This document shows positions 33,105 to 42,219 of a stretch of 50,040 nucleotides of DNA, in pieces (positions within the stretch are counted from its first letter, which is position 1; each line of letters opens with the position of its first letter). Under the pieces are notes generated by a model. That model searched no databases and was not told where the DNA came from. It saw only the letters and a list, made by a program, of their open reading frames with translations. Source of the stretch: Streptomyces pseudogriseolus. GTDB lineage: Bacteria; Actinomycetota; Actinomycetes; Streptomycetales; Streptomycetaceae. Position numbers and translations under genes: made by a program. The stretch spans positions 1 through 50,040 of the forward strand of contig MUNG01000092.1 in the NCBI GenBank assembly GCA_002154585.1, given 5' to 3'.

Positions 33105-33128
33105 GGGCGAGGCCCGAAGACCCCGCCC
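33105..33128 (-). terminator. hairpin terminator behind the island target gene (element-borne copy)
   Basis: GGGCGAGG, an 8-base loop and CCCCGCCC form the same stem as at 8319-8342. It follows the stop of the conserved gene at 33149 and was probably brought in with the attachment site. Confidence 0.55.
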
Positions 33129-33148
33129 GACTCCTACAAAACCCCAGC

Positions 33149-33580
33149 TCAGGGCCACACCAAGCAATACGGCTGATGCCCCGCCTCATGCAGCCGGTGC
33201 GAGAAGTCCTGCCACTCGTGCAGCAGTTGGTACACGTTGAACGCGTCGCGCGGGCCGCCGCGGTCCGGGACCGTCGACCAGATGAAGGCCGCCGCGCCGA
33301 CCGCCTCCTCGCCTATGTCGCGGAGCGGATCCACCACCGTCATGGGCAGCTTCACGACCGCGTAGTCCGGGTGCAGGACGACCAGTTCGAGCGGCGGGAC
33401 CTTGTGCAGGGGCACGCCCTCGATGCCCGTGAGGACCATCGCGGCCATGGTCTCGGGCTTGATCTTGGTGAACATGCCGCCCATGCCCAGCTCGTCCCCG
33501 CCGAGCTCCTCGGGGCGCATGGAGATCGGGACGCGGGCCGCGGTGGCGCCGTCCGGCGCACCGAAGTACTTGTACGTCAC
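33149..33580 (-). CDS. conserved hypothetical protein, integration target of the island
   Basis: The 143-residue cytoplasmic protein opens [11 protein letters not shown] and contains [34 protein letters not shown] and ends [13 protein letters not shown] recognise it as a protein conserved in Streptomyces next to hemL, with no assigned function. GTG 33580 is the most likely start; the frame extends to 33943 without family support. Its last 57 coding bases are duplicated at 8380-8436, so the island integrated here without destroying the gene. Confidence 0.8.
   Translation of the reverse strand: MTYKYFGAPDGATAARVPISMRPEELGGDELGMGGMFTKIKPETMAAMVLTGIEGVPLHKVPPLELVVLHPDYAVVKLPMTVVDPLRDIGEEAVGAAAFIWSTVPDRGGPRDAFNVYQLLHEWQDFSHRLHEAGHQPYCLVWP
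33168..33224. repeat. right island attachment repeat (57 bp, perfect)
   Basis: This is identical to 8380-8436. It is the last part of the coding sequence of the conserved gene 33149-33580, which stays intact because the incoming copy restores its 3' end. Confidence 0.88.
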
Positions 33581-34086
33581 CCCCACCCGACCACCATTCC
33601 TGCTCCCCGCCCCGCTCAGCGGGCCGATCCGCTCCGGCTCGCCGTGCGCACGACGTATCTGATCCGATTCCTCCGCTTCGCGTCGGTGCCTTCCCCGCCG
33701 GGCACGTCGAGGACCCAGGTCATCGGTCCCCTCGCCCAGTCCGCCACCGCGATGCATATCTCCACCCGACTGCTTTTCTAGGACGCGTGGCCCCCGCCGC
33801 GCAACCCGATCATCGTGACAGTGACCTCCCCCACGGCCGCCCGCCGAAACGTGCGGTGAAACATCCGTCCGCGACATCTTCGCGGCCCGCGGCCGCCCCG
33901 GCCGTACGGGATGTGTGCACCACGGGTCAGTTTCGCAGATCACGGCCGCTCCGGGACCCGGATCACGGCCCTGATCGGGGCGGGGATGCCGCGGCGCGCC
34001 CCTGGCCTACCCTGAAACGAGTCACAGCAGCCGCAGCCCGGCGAGAAAACCCGGGACGTCGGAAAAGGTCGGAGAAGTCGCAGGTC
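33581..34086. other. intergenic region upstream of hemL
   Basis: About 500 bases lie between divergent genes. No credible gene was seen. GATCACGGCC is repeated at 33938 and 33961 (23 bp apart), which could be an operator. TACCCT at 34008-34013 is a possible -10 box for hemL. Confidence 0.4.
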
Positions 34087-35403
34087 ATGAGCGAACTGCC
34101 ATATTCGTACGAAGCCCCAGCCTCGCAGGCGCTGTTCGATCGTGCCGCGGCCGTCACTCCCGGTGGTGTGAACTCACCGGTGCGTGCCTTCCGCGCCGTC
34201 GGCGGCACGCCCCGGTTCATGGTCTCCGGCAGCGGGCCCTACCTGACCGACTCCGACGGGCGCGAGTACGTCGACCTGGTGTGCTCCTGGGGGCCGATGA
34301 TCCTCGGGCACGCGCACCCCGAGGTGATCGCCGCCGTGCAGGAGGCCGTCGCGCGCGGCACCTCCTTCGGCACGCCCGGTGAGGGCGAGGTCGCGCTCGC
34401 CGAGGAGATGACCGCCCGGATCGAGCCGCTGGAGCAGGTGCGGCTGGTGTCCAGCGGCACCGAGGCCACCATGTCGGCGATCCGGCTCGCCCGCGGCTTC
34501 ACGCAGCGCACCAAGGTGGTCAAGTTCGCCGGCTGCTACCACGGCCACGTCGACTCGCTGCTCGCCTCCGCCGGCTCCGGTGTCGCCACATTCGCGCTGC
34601 CGGACACCCCCGGTGTGACCGGCGCGCAGGCCGGCGACACCATCGTGCTGCCGTACAACGACCTGGACGCCGTGCACGCCGCGTTCGCCGCGCACCCGGG
34701 CGAGATCGCCTGCGTGATCACCGAGGCGTCCCCGGGCAACATGGGCGTCGTCCCGCCGCTGCCCGGCTTCAACCAGGGCCTGAAGGACGCGTGCGCGGCG
34801 AACGGCGCGCTGTACATCTCCGACGAGGTGATGACCGGCTTCCGTACGAGCCGCGCCGGCTGGTACGGCGTCGACGGCGTCCGGCCCGACCTGATGACCT
34901 TCGGCAAGGTGATGGGCGGCGGCTTCCCGGCCGCGGCGTTCGGCGGGCGCGCCGACGTCATGGCGCACCTCGCCCCGGCCGGCCCCGTCTACCAGGCGGG
35001 CACCCTCTCCGGGAACCCGGTCGCCACCGCCGCCGGGCTCGCCCAGCTGCGGCTGCTCGACGACGCCGCGTACGAGACGGTGGACGCGGTCTCCGCGCAG
35101 ATCCGGTCGCTCGTCACCGAGGCGCTGACCAAGGAGGGCGTCGCGCACACGCTGCAGAACGCCTCCAACATGTTCTCCGTCTTCTTCACGGAGAACCCGG
35201 TGCGTGACTACGAGGACGCCAAGAAGCAGGAGTCCTTCCGCTTCACCGCGTTCTTCCACTCGATGCTGGCGAACGGCGTCTACCTGCCGCCGTCGTCCTT
35301 CGAGTCCTGGTTCGTGTCCACGGCCCACGACGAGCGGGCCGTCCAGCGCATCGCCGACGCCCTCCCGGCGGCGGCCCGAGCAGCGGCGGAGGCCACCGCG
35401 TGA
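34087..35403 (+). CDS. hemL: glutamate-1-semialdehyde 2,1-aminomutase
   Basis: This 438-residue PLP enzyme forms 5-aminolevulinate in C5-pathway heme synthesis. The motifs [30 protein letters not shown] and the PLP lysine loop [17 protein letters not shown] (Lys274) are typical and identify HemL rather than another class III aminotransferase. ATG 34087 starts [11 protein letters not shown]; the frame is open upstream but without family support. The stop overlaps the following phosphatase gene. Length matches the family. Confidence 0.97.
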   Translation: MSELPYSYEAPASQALFDRAAAVTPGGVNSPVRAFRAVGGTPRFMVSGSGPYLTDSDGREYVDLVCSWGPMILGHAHPEVIAAVQEAVARGTSFGTPGEGEVALAEEMTARIEPLEQVRLVSSGTEATMSAIRLARGFTQRTKVVKFAGCYHGHVDSLLASAGSGVATFALPDTPGVTGAQAGDTIVLPYNDLDAVHAAFAAHPGEIACVITEASPGNMGVVPPLPGFNQGLKDACAANGALYISDEVMTGFRTSRAGWYGVDGVRPDLMTFGKVMGGGFPAAAFGGRADVMAHLAPAGPVYQAGTLSGNPVATAAGLAQLRLLDDAAYETVDAVSAQIRSLVTEALTKEGVAHTLQNASNMFSVFFTENPVRDYEDAKKQESFRFTAFFHSMLANGVYLPPSSFESWFVSTAHDERAVQRIADALPAAARAAAEATA

Positions 35404-36110
35404 GCGTCGAGAACAAGCCCGGGCACGACAGGAGCCCCGAGGACGTCACCGTCGTCCACCTGATGCGGCACGGCGAGGTGGAGAACCCGGACGGCGTCCT
35501 CTACGGCCGCCTCCCCGGCTACCACCTCTCCGAGCTGGGCCGCCGTATGGCCGACCGGGTCGCCGAGCACCTGGCGTCCCGGGACGTCGTGCACGTCGGC
35601 GCCTCCCCGCTGGAGCGGGCGCAGGAGACGGCCGAGCCGATCGCCAAGGCGCACGGCCTGGACATCGCCACCGACCGGCGGCTCGTCGAGGCGGAGAACG
35701 TCTTCCAGGGCAAGACCTTCGGCATCGGCGACGGCGCGCTGCGCCGCCCGGCCAACTGGAAGCACGTCGTCAACCCGTTCAAGCCGTCCTGGGGCGAGCC
35801 GTACGTCGACCAGGTGGTGCGCATGATGGGCGCGCTGGAGGCGGCGAAGGACGCGGCGCGCGGGCACGAGGCGGTGCTGGTCAGCCACCAGCTGCCGATC
35901 TGGATCGTGCGGTCGTACGTGGAGAAGCGCCGGCTGTGGCACGACCCGCGCCGCCGCCAGTGCACCCTGGCCTCGCTGACCACGTTCACGTTCCGCGGCG
36001 ACAGCATCGTCTCCGTGGGCTACAGCGAGCCCGCCCTCGACCTGGTGCCCGCGCATCTGCGGGCGGGCGCCAAGCCGGCGAAGGGCGGCGGCAAGGCCTA
36101 CGGCGCGTGA
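35400..36110 (+). CDS. histidine phosphatase family protein (phosphoglycerate-mutase-like)
   Basis: The 236-residue protein has the signature [15 protein letters not shown] with the catalytic His, [29 protein letters not shown] and the second catalytic site [13 protein letters not shown] 35400 overlaps the hemL stop. The substrate is unknown; it is found behind hemL in Streptomyces from memory. A hairpin without a U-tract follows at 36119. Confidence 0.92.
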   Translation: MSVENKPGHDRSPEDVTVVHLMRHGEVENPDGVLYGRLPGYHLSELGRRMADRVAEHLASRDVVHVGASPLERAQETAEPIAKAHGLDIATDRRLVEAENVFQGKTFGIGDGALRRPANWKHVVNPFKPSWGEPYVDQVVRMMGALEAAKDAARGHEAVLVSHQLPIWIVRSYVEKRRLWHDPRRRQCTLASLTTFTFRGDSIVSVGYSEPALDLVPAHLRAGAKPAKGGGKAYGA

Positions 36111-36118
36111 CGCCCGCG

Positions 36119-36140
36119 TGAGGGCGGTGCGCCGCCCTCA
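36119..36140. terminator. hairpin, probable terminator of the hemL operon
   Basis: TGAGGGCGG-TGCG-CCGCCCTCA is a perfect 9-4-9 stem-loop, 9 bases after the phosphatase stop. There is no U-tract. Confidence 0.65.
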
Positions 36141-36188
36141 TCGAAATTCCTTGCGAAACCTCCGCATTCAACGGGAACCTCCTGCTTC

Positions 36189-36227
36189 GTCATGTCCTCT
36201 GACTGGGTGACCACTCAGGGACATGAC
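36189..36227. repeat. inverted repeat before the deacetylase-like gene
   Basis: GTCATGTCC (36189-36197) pairs with GGACATGAC (36219-36227) around a 21-base centre. The right arm lies just before the ribosome site of the gene at 36241, so it could be an operator or a leader hairpin. Confidence 0.5.
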
Positions 36228-36240
36228 GAAGGGGGACGCC

Positions 36241-37542
36241 ATGCGCGCTCTCTCCCGCAGGGGAATGCTCGGGCTCGGCGCGGGGGCCGCGGCCGCAGTC
36301 TCCCTGGCCGGCTGCGGCGGCCACACAGGCTCGGACGGATCGACCCCCTCCGGCGGTTCCCGCCCCGGGGCCGGCGACCGTCCCGGGTCGCCCGAGCCGA
36401 AGCCGAGCGCGACGGTCCGGCCGATCGGCGACGGCTCCACCTCCTTCACCGGCCGGCAGCCCCACCAGCCCGAGCGTCCCGTGCCGCTGGAGCCGGGTCA
36501 GACGCCCCCGCAGTTCGTGGTGTTCTCCTGGGACGGCGCCGGCGAGGTCGGCAACGGGCTGTTCCCGCGCTTCCTGGACCTCGCCAAGGAGCACGGCGCG
36601 TCCATGACGTTCTTCCTCTCGGGCATCTACCTGCTCCCGGAGTCGAAGAAGCGGCTCTACGACCCGCCGGGCAACCCGCGCGGCGCCTCCGACATCGGCT
36701 ACCTCACCGACGCGCACATCAAGGACACGCTGAAGAACCTGCGCCGCGCCTGGCTCGAGGGCCACGAGATCGGCACCCACTTCAACGGGCACTTCTGCGC
36801 CGGTTCGGGCAGCGTCGGCAACTGGACGTCACGGCAGTGGCGCAGCGAGATCGAGCAGGCCAAGTCGTTCGTGAAGGAGTGGCGGACCAACTCCGGGTGG
36901 ACCGACGTGGAGTCCCTGCCGTTCGACTACGACAAGGAGCTGACCGGCGGCCGTACGCCCTGTCTGCTGGGGCAGGACCAGCTGCTGCCGGCCGCCCGTG
37001 AGCTGGGCTGGCGCTACGACGCGTCCTCGCCCGGCGGGCGCCAGGTCTGGCCCTCCAAGAAGCAGGGCATATGGGACCTTCCGCTCCAGCAGATACCGTT
37101 CCCCGGACACTCCTTCGAGGTCCTCTCGATGGACTACAACATGCTCGCCAACCAGTCGGTCAACTCCACCAACGCCCCGGCGCACAACTACCCGGGCTGG
37201 CGACGGCAGTCGGCACAGGCATATATATCCGGCTTCCAGCGGGCATACGAGACGAACCGGGCGCCCTTCTTCGTCGGCAACCACTTCGAGCAGTGGAACG
37301 GCGGCATCTACATGGACGCCGTGGAGCAGGCCCTCACACACATCGCGCGCGAGAAGGAGAAGGGCGGGGACGTGAGGATCGTCTCCTTCCGGCAGTTCTG
37401 CGACTGGCTCGACGTGCAGAAGCCCGAGATGCTCGACCGGCTGCGCACCCTGGACGTCGGCCAGGAACCCACCGGCGGCTGGCAGGCGTTCACCCGCGAC
37501 CTCGCCGGCGCCACGCCCACGGGGGCCGCCGACCCCGCCTGA
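36241..37542 (+). CDS. exported polysaccharide-deacetylase-like lipoprotein
   Basis: The 433-residue protein has a twin-Arg-like lipoprotein signal (LSRRGMLGLGAG, hydrophobic stretch, LAGC). The NodB-type fold is suggested by VVFSWDGAGEVGN (metal Asp), GASMTFFLSGIYLL and GHEIGTHFNGHFC (HxxxH). AAGGGGG supports ATG 36241 over ATG 36223. The usual TFDDG motif is modified to FSWDGAG, so the substrate may differ from chitin or peptidoglycan. It acts at the outer membrane face; its neighbours are cytochrome c maturation genes. Confidence 0.82.
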   Translation: MRALSRRGMLGLGAGAAAAVSLAGCGGHTGSDGSTPSGGSRPGAGDRPGSPEPKPSATVRPIGDGSTSFTGRQPHQPERPVPLEPGQTPPQFVVFSWDGAGEVGNGLFPRFLDLAKEHGASMTFFLSGIYLLPESKKRLYDPPGNPRGASDIGYLTDAHIKDTLKNLRRAWLEGHEIGTHFNGHFCAGSGSVGNWTSRQWRSEIEQAKSFVKEWRTNSGWTDVESLPFDYDKELTGGRTPCLLGQDQLLPAARELGWRYDASSPGGRQVWPSKKQGIWDLPLQQIPFPGHSFEVLSMDYNMLANQSVNSTNAPAHNYPGWRRQSAQAYISGFQRAYETNRAPFFVGNHFEQWNGGIYMDAVEQALTHIAREKEKGGDVRIVSFRQFCDWLDVQKPEMLDRLRTLDVGQEPTGGWQAFTRDLAGATPTGAADPA

Positions 37543-37619
37543 GATGCGGTTCTCCGGCCGCGCCGGAGCCCACGGGGGGGTGCGCAAGATCCCCAGAACG
37601 GGCATGCGAAACTTTTCAC

Positions 37620-38279
37620 ATGAGTGCCGCCAGCCGCGCCCCCCAGCGCTCGAACCGAGCCGCGCAGAGCCCGTACCGCGCCGCCCGTGCCGTGCGCGCC
37701 CGCCGCCGTGCCGCCCTGGCCGCCGGCGCCGCCGCGGCCGCACTGCTCCTGACCGCGTGCGGTTCCGGGGGCACCTCCGGCGGTGGCGGCGACACCGGCT
37801 TCGTCACCGGCACCGACGGCATCTCCACGGTCCCCGCGGGCAAGCGCGTCGCCGCGCCCGACCTGTCCGGCGAGACCCTCGAGGGCGAGCAGCTCGACGT
37901 CGGCGACTTCAAGGGCAAGGTCGTCGTCCTCAACGTCTGGGGCTCCTGGTGCAACCCGTGCCGCGCGGAGGCCAAGTACTTCGCCAAGGTGTCCCAGGAG
38001 TACGCGGGCAAGGACGTTCAGTTCGTCGGCATCAACACCCGCGACGGCAGCACCACCGCCGCGCTCGCCTTCGAGAAGGACTTCGGCATCACCTACCCGA
38101 GCCTGTACGACCCCACGGGCAAGCTGATGCTCCGCTTCGAGAAGGGCACGCTCAACCCGCAGGCCATCCCCTCCACCCTGGTGCTGGACCGGGAGGGCCG
38201 GGTCGCCGCCCGCTCGCTGACCGCCCTCGACGAGGAACGGCTGCGCAAGATGCTCGAACCGGTCGTCGCGGAGAAGTGA
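37620..38279 (+). CDS. resA: ResA/TlpA-like thioredoxin lipoprotein
   Basis: The 219-residue protein has a lipoprotein signal (RRAALAAGAAAAALLLTAC, Cys47) and a thioredoxin fold with WGSWCNPCRAEAKYF (Cys111, Cys114) and the cis-Pro loop AIPSTLVLD. It reduces apocytochrome c heme-binding cysteines outside the cell, supplied by CcdA. It is followed directly by ccdA, resB and ccsB, forming the system II cytochrome c maturation operon. No clear ribosome site precedes ATG 37620. Confidence 0.92.
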   Translation: MSAASRAPQRSNRAAQSPYRAARAVRARRRAALAAGAAAAALLLTACGSGGTSGGGGDTGFVTGTDGISTVPAGKRVAAPDLSGETLEGEQLDVGDFKGKVVVLNVWGSWCNPCRAEAKYFAKVSQEYAGKDVQFVGINTRDGSTTAALAFEKDFGITYPSLYDPTGKLMLRFEKGTLNPQAIPSTLVLDREGRVAARSLTALDEERLRKMLEPVVAEK

Positions 38280-38280
38280 C

Positions 38281-39054
38281 GTGACGGCCCTGCACACGCT
38301 CGCCGCGGAGACGGGCTACAACGGCACGGTGCTCAACGGCGCCCTGCTGGTGGCCCTGCCCATCGCCGTGCTCGGCGGGCTGGTCTCCTTCTTCTCGCCC
38401 TGCGTCCTGCCGCTCGTCCCCGGCTACCTCTCCTACGTCACCGGCGTCTCCGGCACCGACCTGGCCGAGGCCCGGCGCGGCCGCATGGTCGCCGGCGCCT
38501 CCCTGTTCGTCCTCGGTTTCACCGTCGTGTTCGTCTCGGGCGGCGCCTTCTTCGGCTACTTCGGGCAGACGCTCCAGGAGCAGTCGGGCGTGCTGTCGAA
38601 GGTGCTCGGCGTCTTCATGATCCTCATGGGCGTCTTCTTCATGGGCCTGATGCCCTGGCTCACCCAGCGGGAGTTCCGCTTCCACAAGCGGCCGGCGACC
38701 GGTCTGATCGGCGCGCCCGTGCTCGGCGCCCTCTTCGGCATCGGCTGGACCCCCTGCATCGGGCCCACCCTCGCCTCCGTCCTCACCCTGTCCGCGCAGC
38801 AGGAGAGCGCCGGACGGGGCGCCGTGCTGACCGTCGCGTACTGTCTGGGACTGGGCGTGCCCTTCGTGCTCGCCGCCGTGGCCTTCCGCAAGGCGCTCGG
38901 CGCCTTCGGCTGGGTCAAGCGGCACTACGCCTGGGTGATGCGCATCGGCGGCACGATGATGATCGTGACCGGCGTGCTCCTGCTGACCGGCGCGTGGGAC
39001 ACCCTCGTGGCGGAGATGCAGACCTGGTCCAACGGCTTCACGGTGGGGATCTGA
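38281..39054 (+). CDS. ccdA: cytochrome c biogenesis thiol reductase CcdA
   Basis: This is a 257-residue membrane protein with six or more helices. SFFSPCVLPLVPGYLSYV and GIGWTPCIGPTLASVL carry the two redox cysteines. GGAGAAG lies 5 bases before GTG 38281. It passes electrons from cytoplasmic thioredoxin to ResA. Unlike the island CcdA (12605-13471), it keeps the standard Pro-Cys motifs in both halves and is in the resABC operon. Confidence 0.95.
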   Translation: MTALHTLAAETGYNGTVLNGALLVALPIAVLGGLVSFFSPCVLPLVPGYLSYVTGVSGTDLAEARRGRMVAGASLFVLGFTVVFVSGGAFFGYFGQTLQEQSGVLSKVLGVFMILMGVFFMGLMPWLTQREFRFHKRPATGLIGAPVLGALFGIGWTPCIGPTLASVLTLSAQQESAGRGAVLTVAYCLGLGVPFVLAAVAFRKALGAFGWVKRHYAWVMRIGGTMMIVTGVLLLTGAWDTLVAEMQTWSNGFTVGI

Positions 39055-39058
39055 CCCG

Positions 39059-40891
39059 ATGAGCGACACCACGACGGACGACACCACCAAGACCGGCGAC
39101 GACCAGGACCTCGGCGCGGCCGGCTCCCAGCTGTCCACCGCCCCCGTGGAGGACGCCCCCACGGCGAACCTGCCCGCCCTCGGCGTGATCGGCTGGGCCC
39201 GCTGGTTCTGGCGGCAGCTCACCTCCATGCGGGTGGCGCTGCTGCTCCTGCTGCTGCTGTCGCTCGCCGCGATCCCCGGCTCGCTCATCCCGCAGACCGG
39301 CGTCGACGAGACGCGGGTCGCCGACTTCCGCGAACGGCACGACGTCCTCGCGCCCGTCTACGACAAGCTCGGGCTGTTCCACGTGTACAGCTCGGTGTGG
39401 TTCTCCGCGATCTACATCCTGCTGTTCGTCTCCCTCATCGGCTGCATCGTGCCCCGCACCTGGCAGTTCGTCGGCCAGCTGCGCGGCCGCCCGCCGGGCG
39501 CGCCCCGCCGGCTGACCCGGCTGCCCGCGCACACCACCTGGCGCACCTCGGCCGGCCCCGAGGAGGTCCGCGAGGCCGCCCTCGCGCTGCTGAAGAAGCG
39601 CCGCTTCCGCGCCCATGTCGTCGGGAACGCCGTCGCCGCCGAGAAGGGCTACCTGCGCGAGCTCGGCAACCTGGCGTTCCATCTCGCGCTGATCGTGATG
39701 CTGATCGCGTTCGCCTGGGGCCAGCTGTTCAAGTCCGAGGGCAACAAGATCGTCGTCGAGGGCGACGGCTTCTCCAACACGCTCACCCAGTACGACGACT
39801 TCAAGTCCGGCAACCTCTTCACCAACGACGACCTGGTGCCGTTCAGCTTCGACGTCAAGGAGTTCACCGGCACCTACGAGCGCTCCGGCCCCAACCGGGG
39901 CACCCCCCGCACGTACGAGACCGAGGTGACCTACACCGAGGGCGCGGACGGCGAGGAGAAGCGGACCGTCATCAAGGTGAACAAGCCGCTGGAGATCGGC
40001 GACGCCAAGGTCTACCTCGTCAGCCACGGCTACGCGCCCGTGGTGACCGTCCGCGACGGCAAGGGCCGGATCGTCTACCGGGACGCCGTGCCGCTGCTGC
40101 CGCTGGACAACAACGTCACCTCCAACGGCGTCGTCAAGGTCCTCGACGGCTACCGCAACCCGCAGGGCAAGAAGGAGCAGCTCGGCTTCCAGGCCTTCTT
40201 CGTGCCGACCTTCGGCGGGTCCGCGAGCGGCACGATGCTCTCCCAGTTCCCGGCGCTGGACTATCCGGTGCTCGCGCTCAACGCCTACCACGGCGACCTG
40301 AAGGCCGACTCCGGCATTCCGCAGAGCGTGTACCAGATGGACAAGTCGAAGATGAAGGAGTTCAAGGACGCCGACGGACAGCTGCTGAAGAAGCTGCTCA
40401 CCCCCGGCGAGACCATGAAGCTCCCCGGCGGCGCCGGCTCGATCACCTTCGAGAAGGACGTCAAGGAGTGGGCCGGCTTCCAGGTCGTCCAGGAGCCGGG
40501 CGGCGGCTGGGCGCTCGGCGGCGCCCTCGCCGCGATCGGCGGCCTGGCCGCCTCCCTGTTCGTGCAGCGGCGCCGCGTGTGGGTGCGCGCGGTGCGCGGT
40601 GACGACGGGGTGACCGTCGTGGAGATGGCGGGCCTCGGCCGCAGCGAGTCCGCGAAGGTGCCCGAGGAGCTCGGCGACCTCGCCGGGATCCTCTACGAGC
40701 GCGCGCCGGGCGTGGCGGAGCCCGACCCGGACGGCGCACCGGAGCCCGACGGCACACCGAAGCCGGAGGGCACGCCCCCCGAAGACCCCGGAACGTCCAG
40801 CGGACCCGGAACCAGCGACACCTCCGACACCCCCGACCCCACCGACCCCGACCCTCACGCCGTGCCTGCCGAAGGGGCTGAGCAGCAGTGA
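39059..40891 (+). CDS. resB: cytochrome c biogenesis protein ResB
   Basis: The 610-residue protein has four membrane helices: ARWFWRQLTSMRVALLLLLL, a second near VWFSAIYILLFVSLIGCIV, a third near LAFHLALIVMLIAFAWG and a last one near residues 480-505. A large extracytoplasmic domain lies between the third and fourth. With CcsB it delivers heme to apocytochrome c. The C-terminus has a Pro/Glu/Asp-rich low-complexity tail (from about residue 555), common in Streptomyces. The stop overlaps ccsB. Confidence 0.94.
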   Translation: MSDTTTDDTTKTGDDQDLGAAGSQLSTAPVEDAPTANLPALGVIGWARWFWRQLTSMRVALLLLLLLSLAAIPGSLIPQTGVDETRVADFRERHDVLAPVYDKLGLFHVYSSVWFSAIYILLFVSLIGCIVPRTWQFVGQLRGRPPGAPRRLTRLPAHTTWRTSAGPEEVREAALALLKKRRFRAHVVGNAVAAEKGYLRELGNLAFHLALIVMLIAFAWGQLFKSEGNKIVVEGDGFSNTLTQYDDFKSGNLFTNDDLVPFSFDVKEFTGTYERSGPNRGTPRTYETEVTYTEGADGEEKRTVIKVNKPLEIGDAKVYLVSHGYAPVVTVRDGKGRIVYRDAVPLLPLDNNVTSNGVVKVLDGYRNPQGKKEQLGFQAFFVPTFGGSASGTMLSQFPALDYPVLALNAYHGDLKADSGIPQSVYQMDKSKMKEFKDADGQLLKKLLTPGETMKLPGGAGSITFEKDVKEWAGFQVVQEPGGGWALGGALAAIGGLAASLFVQRRRVWVRAVRGDDGVTVVEMAGLGRSESAKVPEELGDLAGILYERAPGVAEPDPDGAPEPDGTPKPEGTPPEDPGTSSGPGTSDTSDTPDPTDPDPHAVPAEGAEQQ

Positions 40892-42000
40892 CTCTCGCCG
40901 CCGCGACCAACGAGAACCTCGCGGAGATCAGCAACGTGCTGATCTACTCCGCGATGGCGGTCTACACCCTCGCTTTCTTCGCGTACATCGCCGAGTGGCT
41001 CTTCGGCAGCCGCAGCAAGGTCGCCCGCACGGCGGCCGCGCTCACCCCGAAGGCGGCCGCCGCGGGGACGGCGCCCGCCGTCACCGTGCGGCAGGGCGGC
41101 GGCACCGCCGTGCTGGAGCGGCCCAAGGTCACCGTCCGCGCCGCGTCCGGCTCGCGTGACGTGCCCGACGGGCCCGGGGCGCACGGCGGCGACGAGCAGG
41201 GCGACCTCTACGGGCGTATCGCCATCTCGCTCACCGTGCTCGCGTTCGCGCTGTCCTTCGGCGGGGTGCTGACCCGCGCGCTGTCCGTGGAACGGGCGCC
41301 GTGGGGCAACATGTACGAGTTCAACATCACCTTCTCCACCACCGCGGTGGGCGTGTACCTCCTGCTGCTGGCGCTGAAGAAGAACGTGCGCTGGCTGGGC
41401 CTGTTCCTCACCACGTCGGTCCTCCTCGACCTCGGTCTCGCCGTCACTGTCCTGTACACCGCCAGCGACCAGCTGGTTCCCGCCCTGCACTCGTACTGGC
41501 TGTACATCCACGTCTCCACGGCGATCCTGTGCGGCGCGGTGTTCTACGTCGGCGCGTTCACGACGGTCATGTACCTCTTCAAGGACTCGTACGAGAACAA
41601 GCTGGCCGGCGGCGGCAAGCCCGGCAGCTTCGCGACGTCCTTCCTGGAGCGCCTGCCCTCGGCGGCCTCGCTGGACAAGTTCGCCTACCGCGTCAACGCC
41701 GCCGTGTTCCCGCTGTGGACGTTCACGATCATCGCGGGCGCCATCTGGGCCGGCGACGCCTGGGGCCGCTACTGGGGCTGGGACCCCAAGGAGACCTGGT
41801 CCTTCATCACCTGGGTCGCCTACGCCGGCTACCTGCACGCCCGAGCCACCGCCGGCTGGAAGGGCCGCAAGGCCGCCTACCTGGCCCTGCTCGCCTTCGC
41901 CTGCTGGCTGTTCAACTACTACGGCGTCAACATCTTCGTCAACGGCAAGCACTCCTACGCCGACGTCGGCCTCGGCGTGCTCCGGTCGGCCGGCTTCTGA
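40888..42000 (+). CDS. ccsB: cytochrome c synthase subunit CcsB/ResC
   Basis: This is a 370-residue membrane protein of the heme-handling family. The WWD signature reads GRYWGWDPKETWSFITWVAY, and conserved His residues occur in LYIHVSTAIL and YLHARATAGW. An insertion rich in Ala/Val/Arg follows the first helix (about 45-105), as in other actinobacteria. GTG 40888 overlaps the resB stop. It is the last gene of the operon, and a perfect 15-bp stem terminator follows. Confidence 0.95.
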   Translation: MTLAAATNENLAEISNVLIYSAMAVYTLAFFAYIAEWLFGSRSKVARTAAALTPKAAAAGTAPAVTVRQGGGTAVLERPKVTVRAASGSRDVPDGPGAHGGDEQGDLYGRIAISLTVLAFALSFGGVLTRALSVERAPWGNMYEFNITFSTTAVGVYLLLLALKKNVRWLGLFLTTSVLLDLGLAVTVLYTASDQLVPALHSYWLYIHVSTAILCGAVFYVGAFTTVMYLFKDSYENKLAGGGKPGSFATSFLERLPSAASLDKFAYRVNAAVFPLWTFTIIAGAIWAGDAWGRYWGWDPKETWSFITWVAYAGYLHARATAGWKGRKAAYLALLAFACWLFNYYGVNIFVNGKHSYADVGLGVLRSAGF

Positions 42001-42021
42001 CCGCCCCCGCCACACACCACA

Positions 42022-42060
42022 CGGAGGCCGCCCCGGACACCGGTCCCGGGGCGGCCTCCG
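42022..42060. terminator. strong hairpin terminator after ccsB
   Basis: CGGAGGCCGCCCCGG (42022-42036) pairs perfectly with CCGGGGCGGCCTCCG (42046-42060) around a 9-base loop. There is no U-tract. Confidence 0.85.
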
Positions 42061-42182
42061 CCGCGTTCACTCCCCGATGTCCTCGTCCCACAGCCCGGGG
42101 TCCGGGCGAGCTGCCTCTCCACGGTTGCGGACCACCGTCCGTTCGGCTGACGGTGTTTCACCATATGTGTACACAGCGTCAC

Positions 42183-42212
42183 TTGGGGCTGCCGGGCGTG
42201 ACGATGTAGCGT
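42183..42212 (+). promoter_or_regulatory. putative leaderless promoter of the Ser/Thr kinase gene
   Basis: TTGGGG (42183-42188), an 18-bp spacer and TAGCGT (42207-42212) end 7 bases before GTG 42220. No ribosome site precedes that GTG, so the transcript probably starts at the start codon. Confidence 0.55.
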
Positions 42213-42219
42213 CCCGTCC

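Noticed and set aside
33787-34086. N-terminal 100-codon extension of hemL
   Set aside because: The extension is low-complexity and outside the family; ATG 34087 gives a normal-length HemL.
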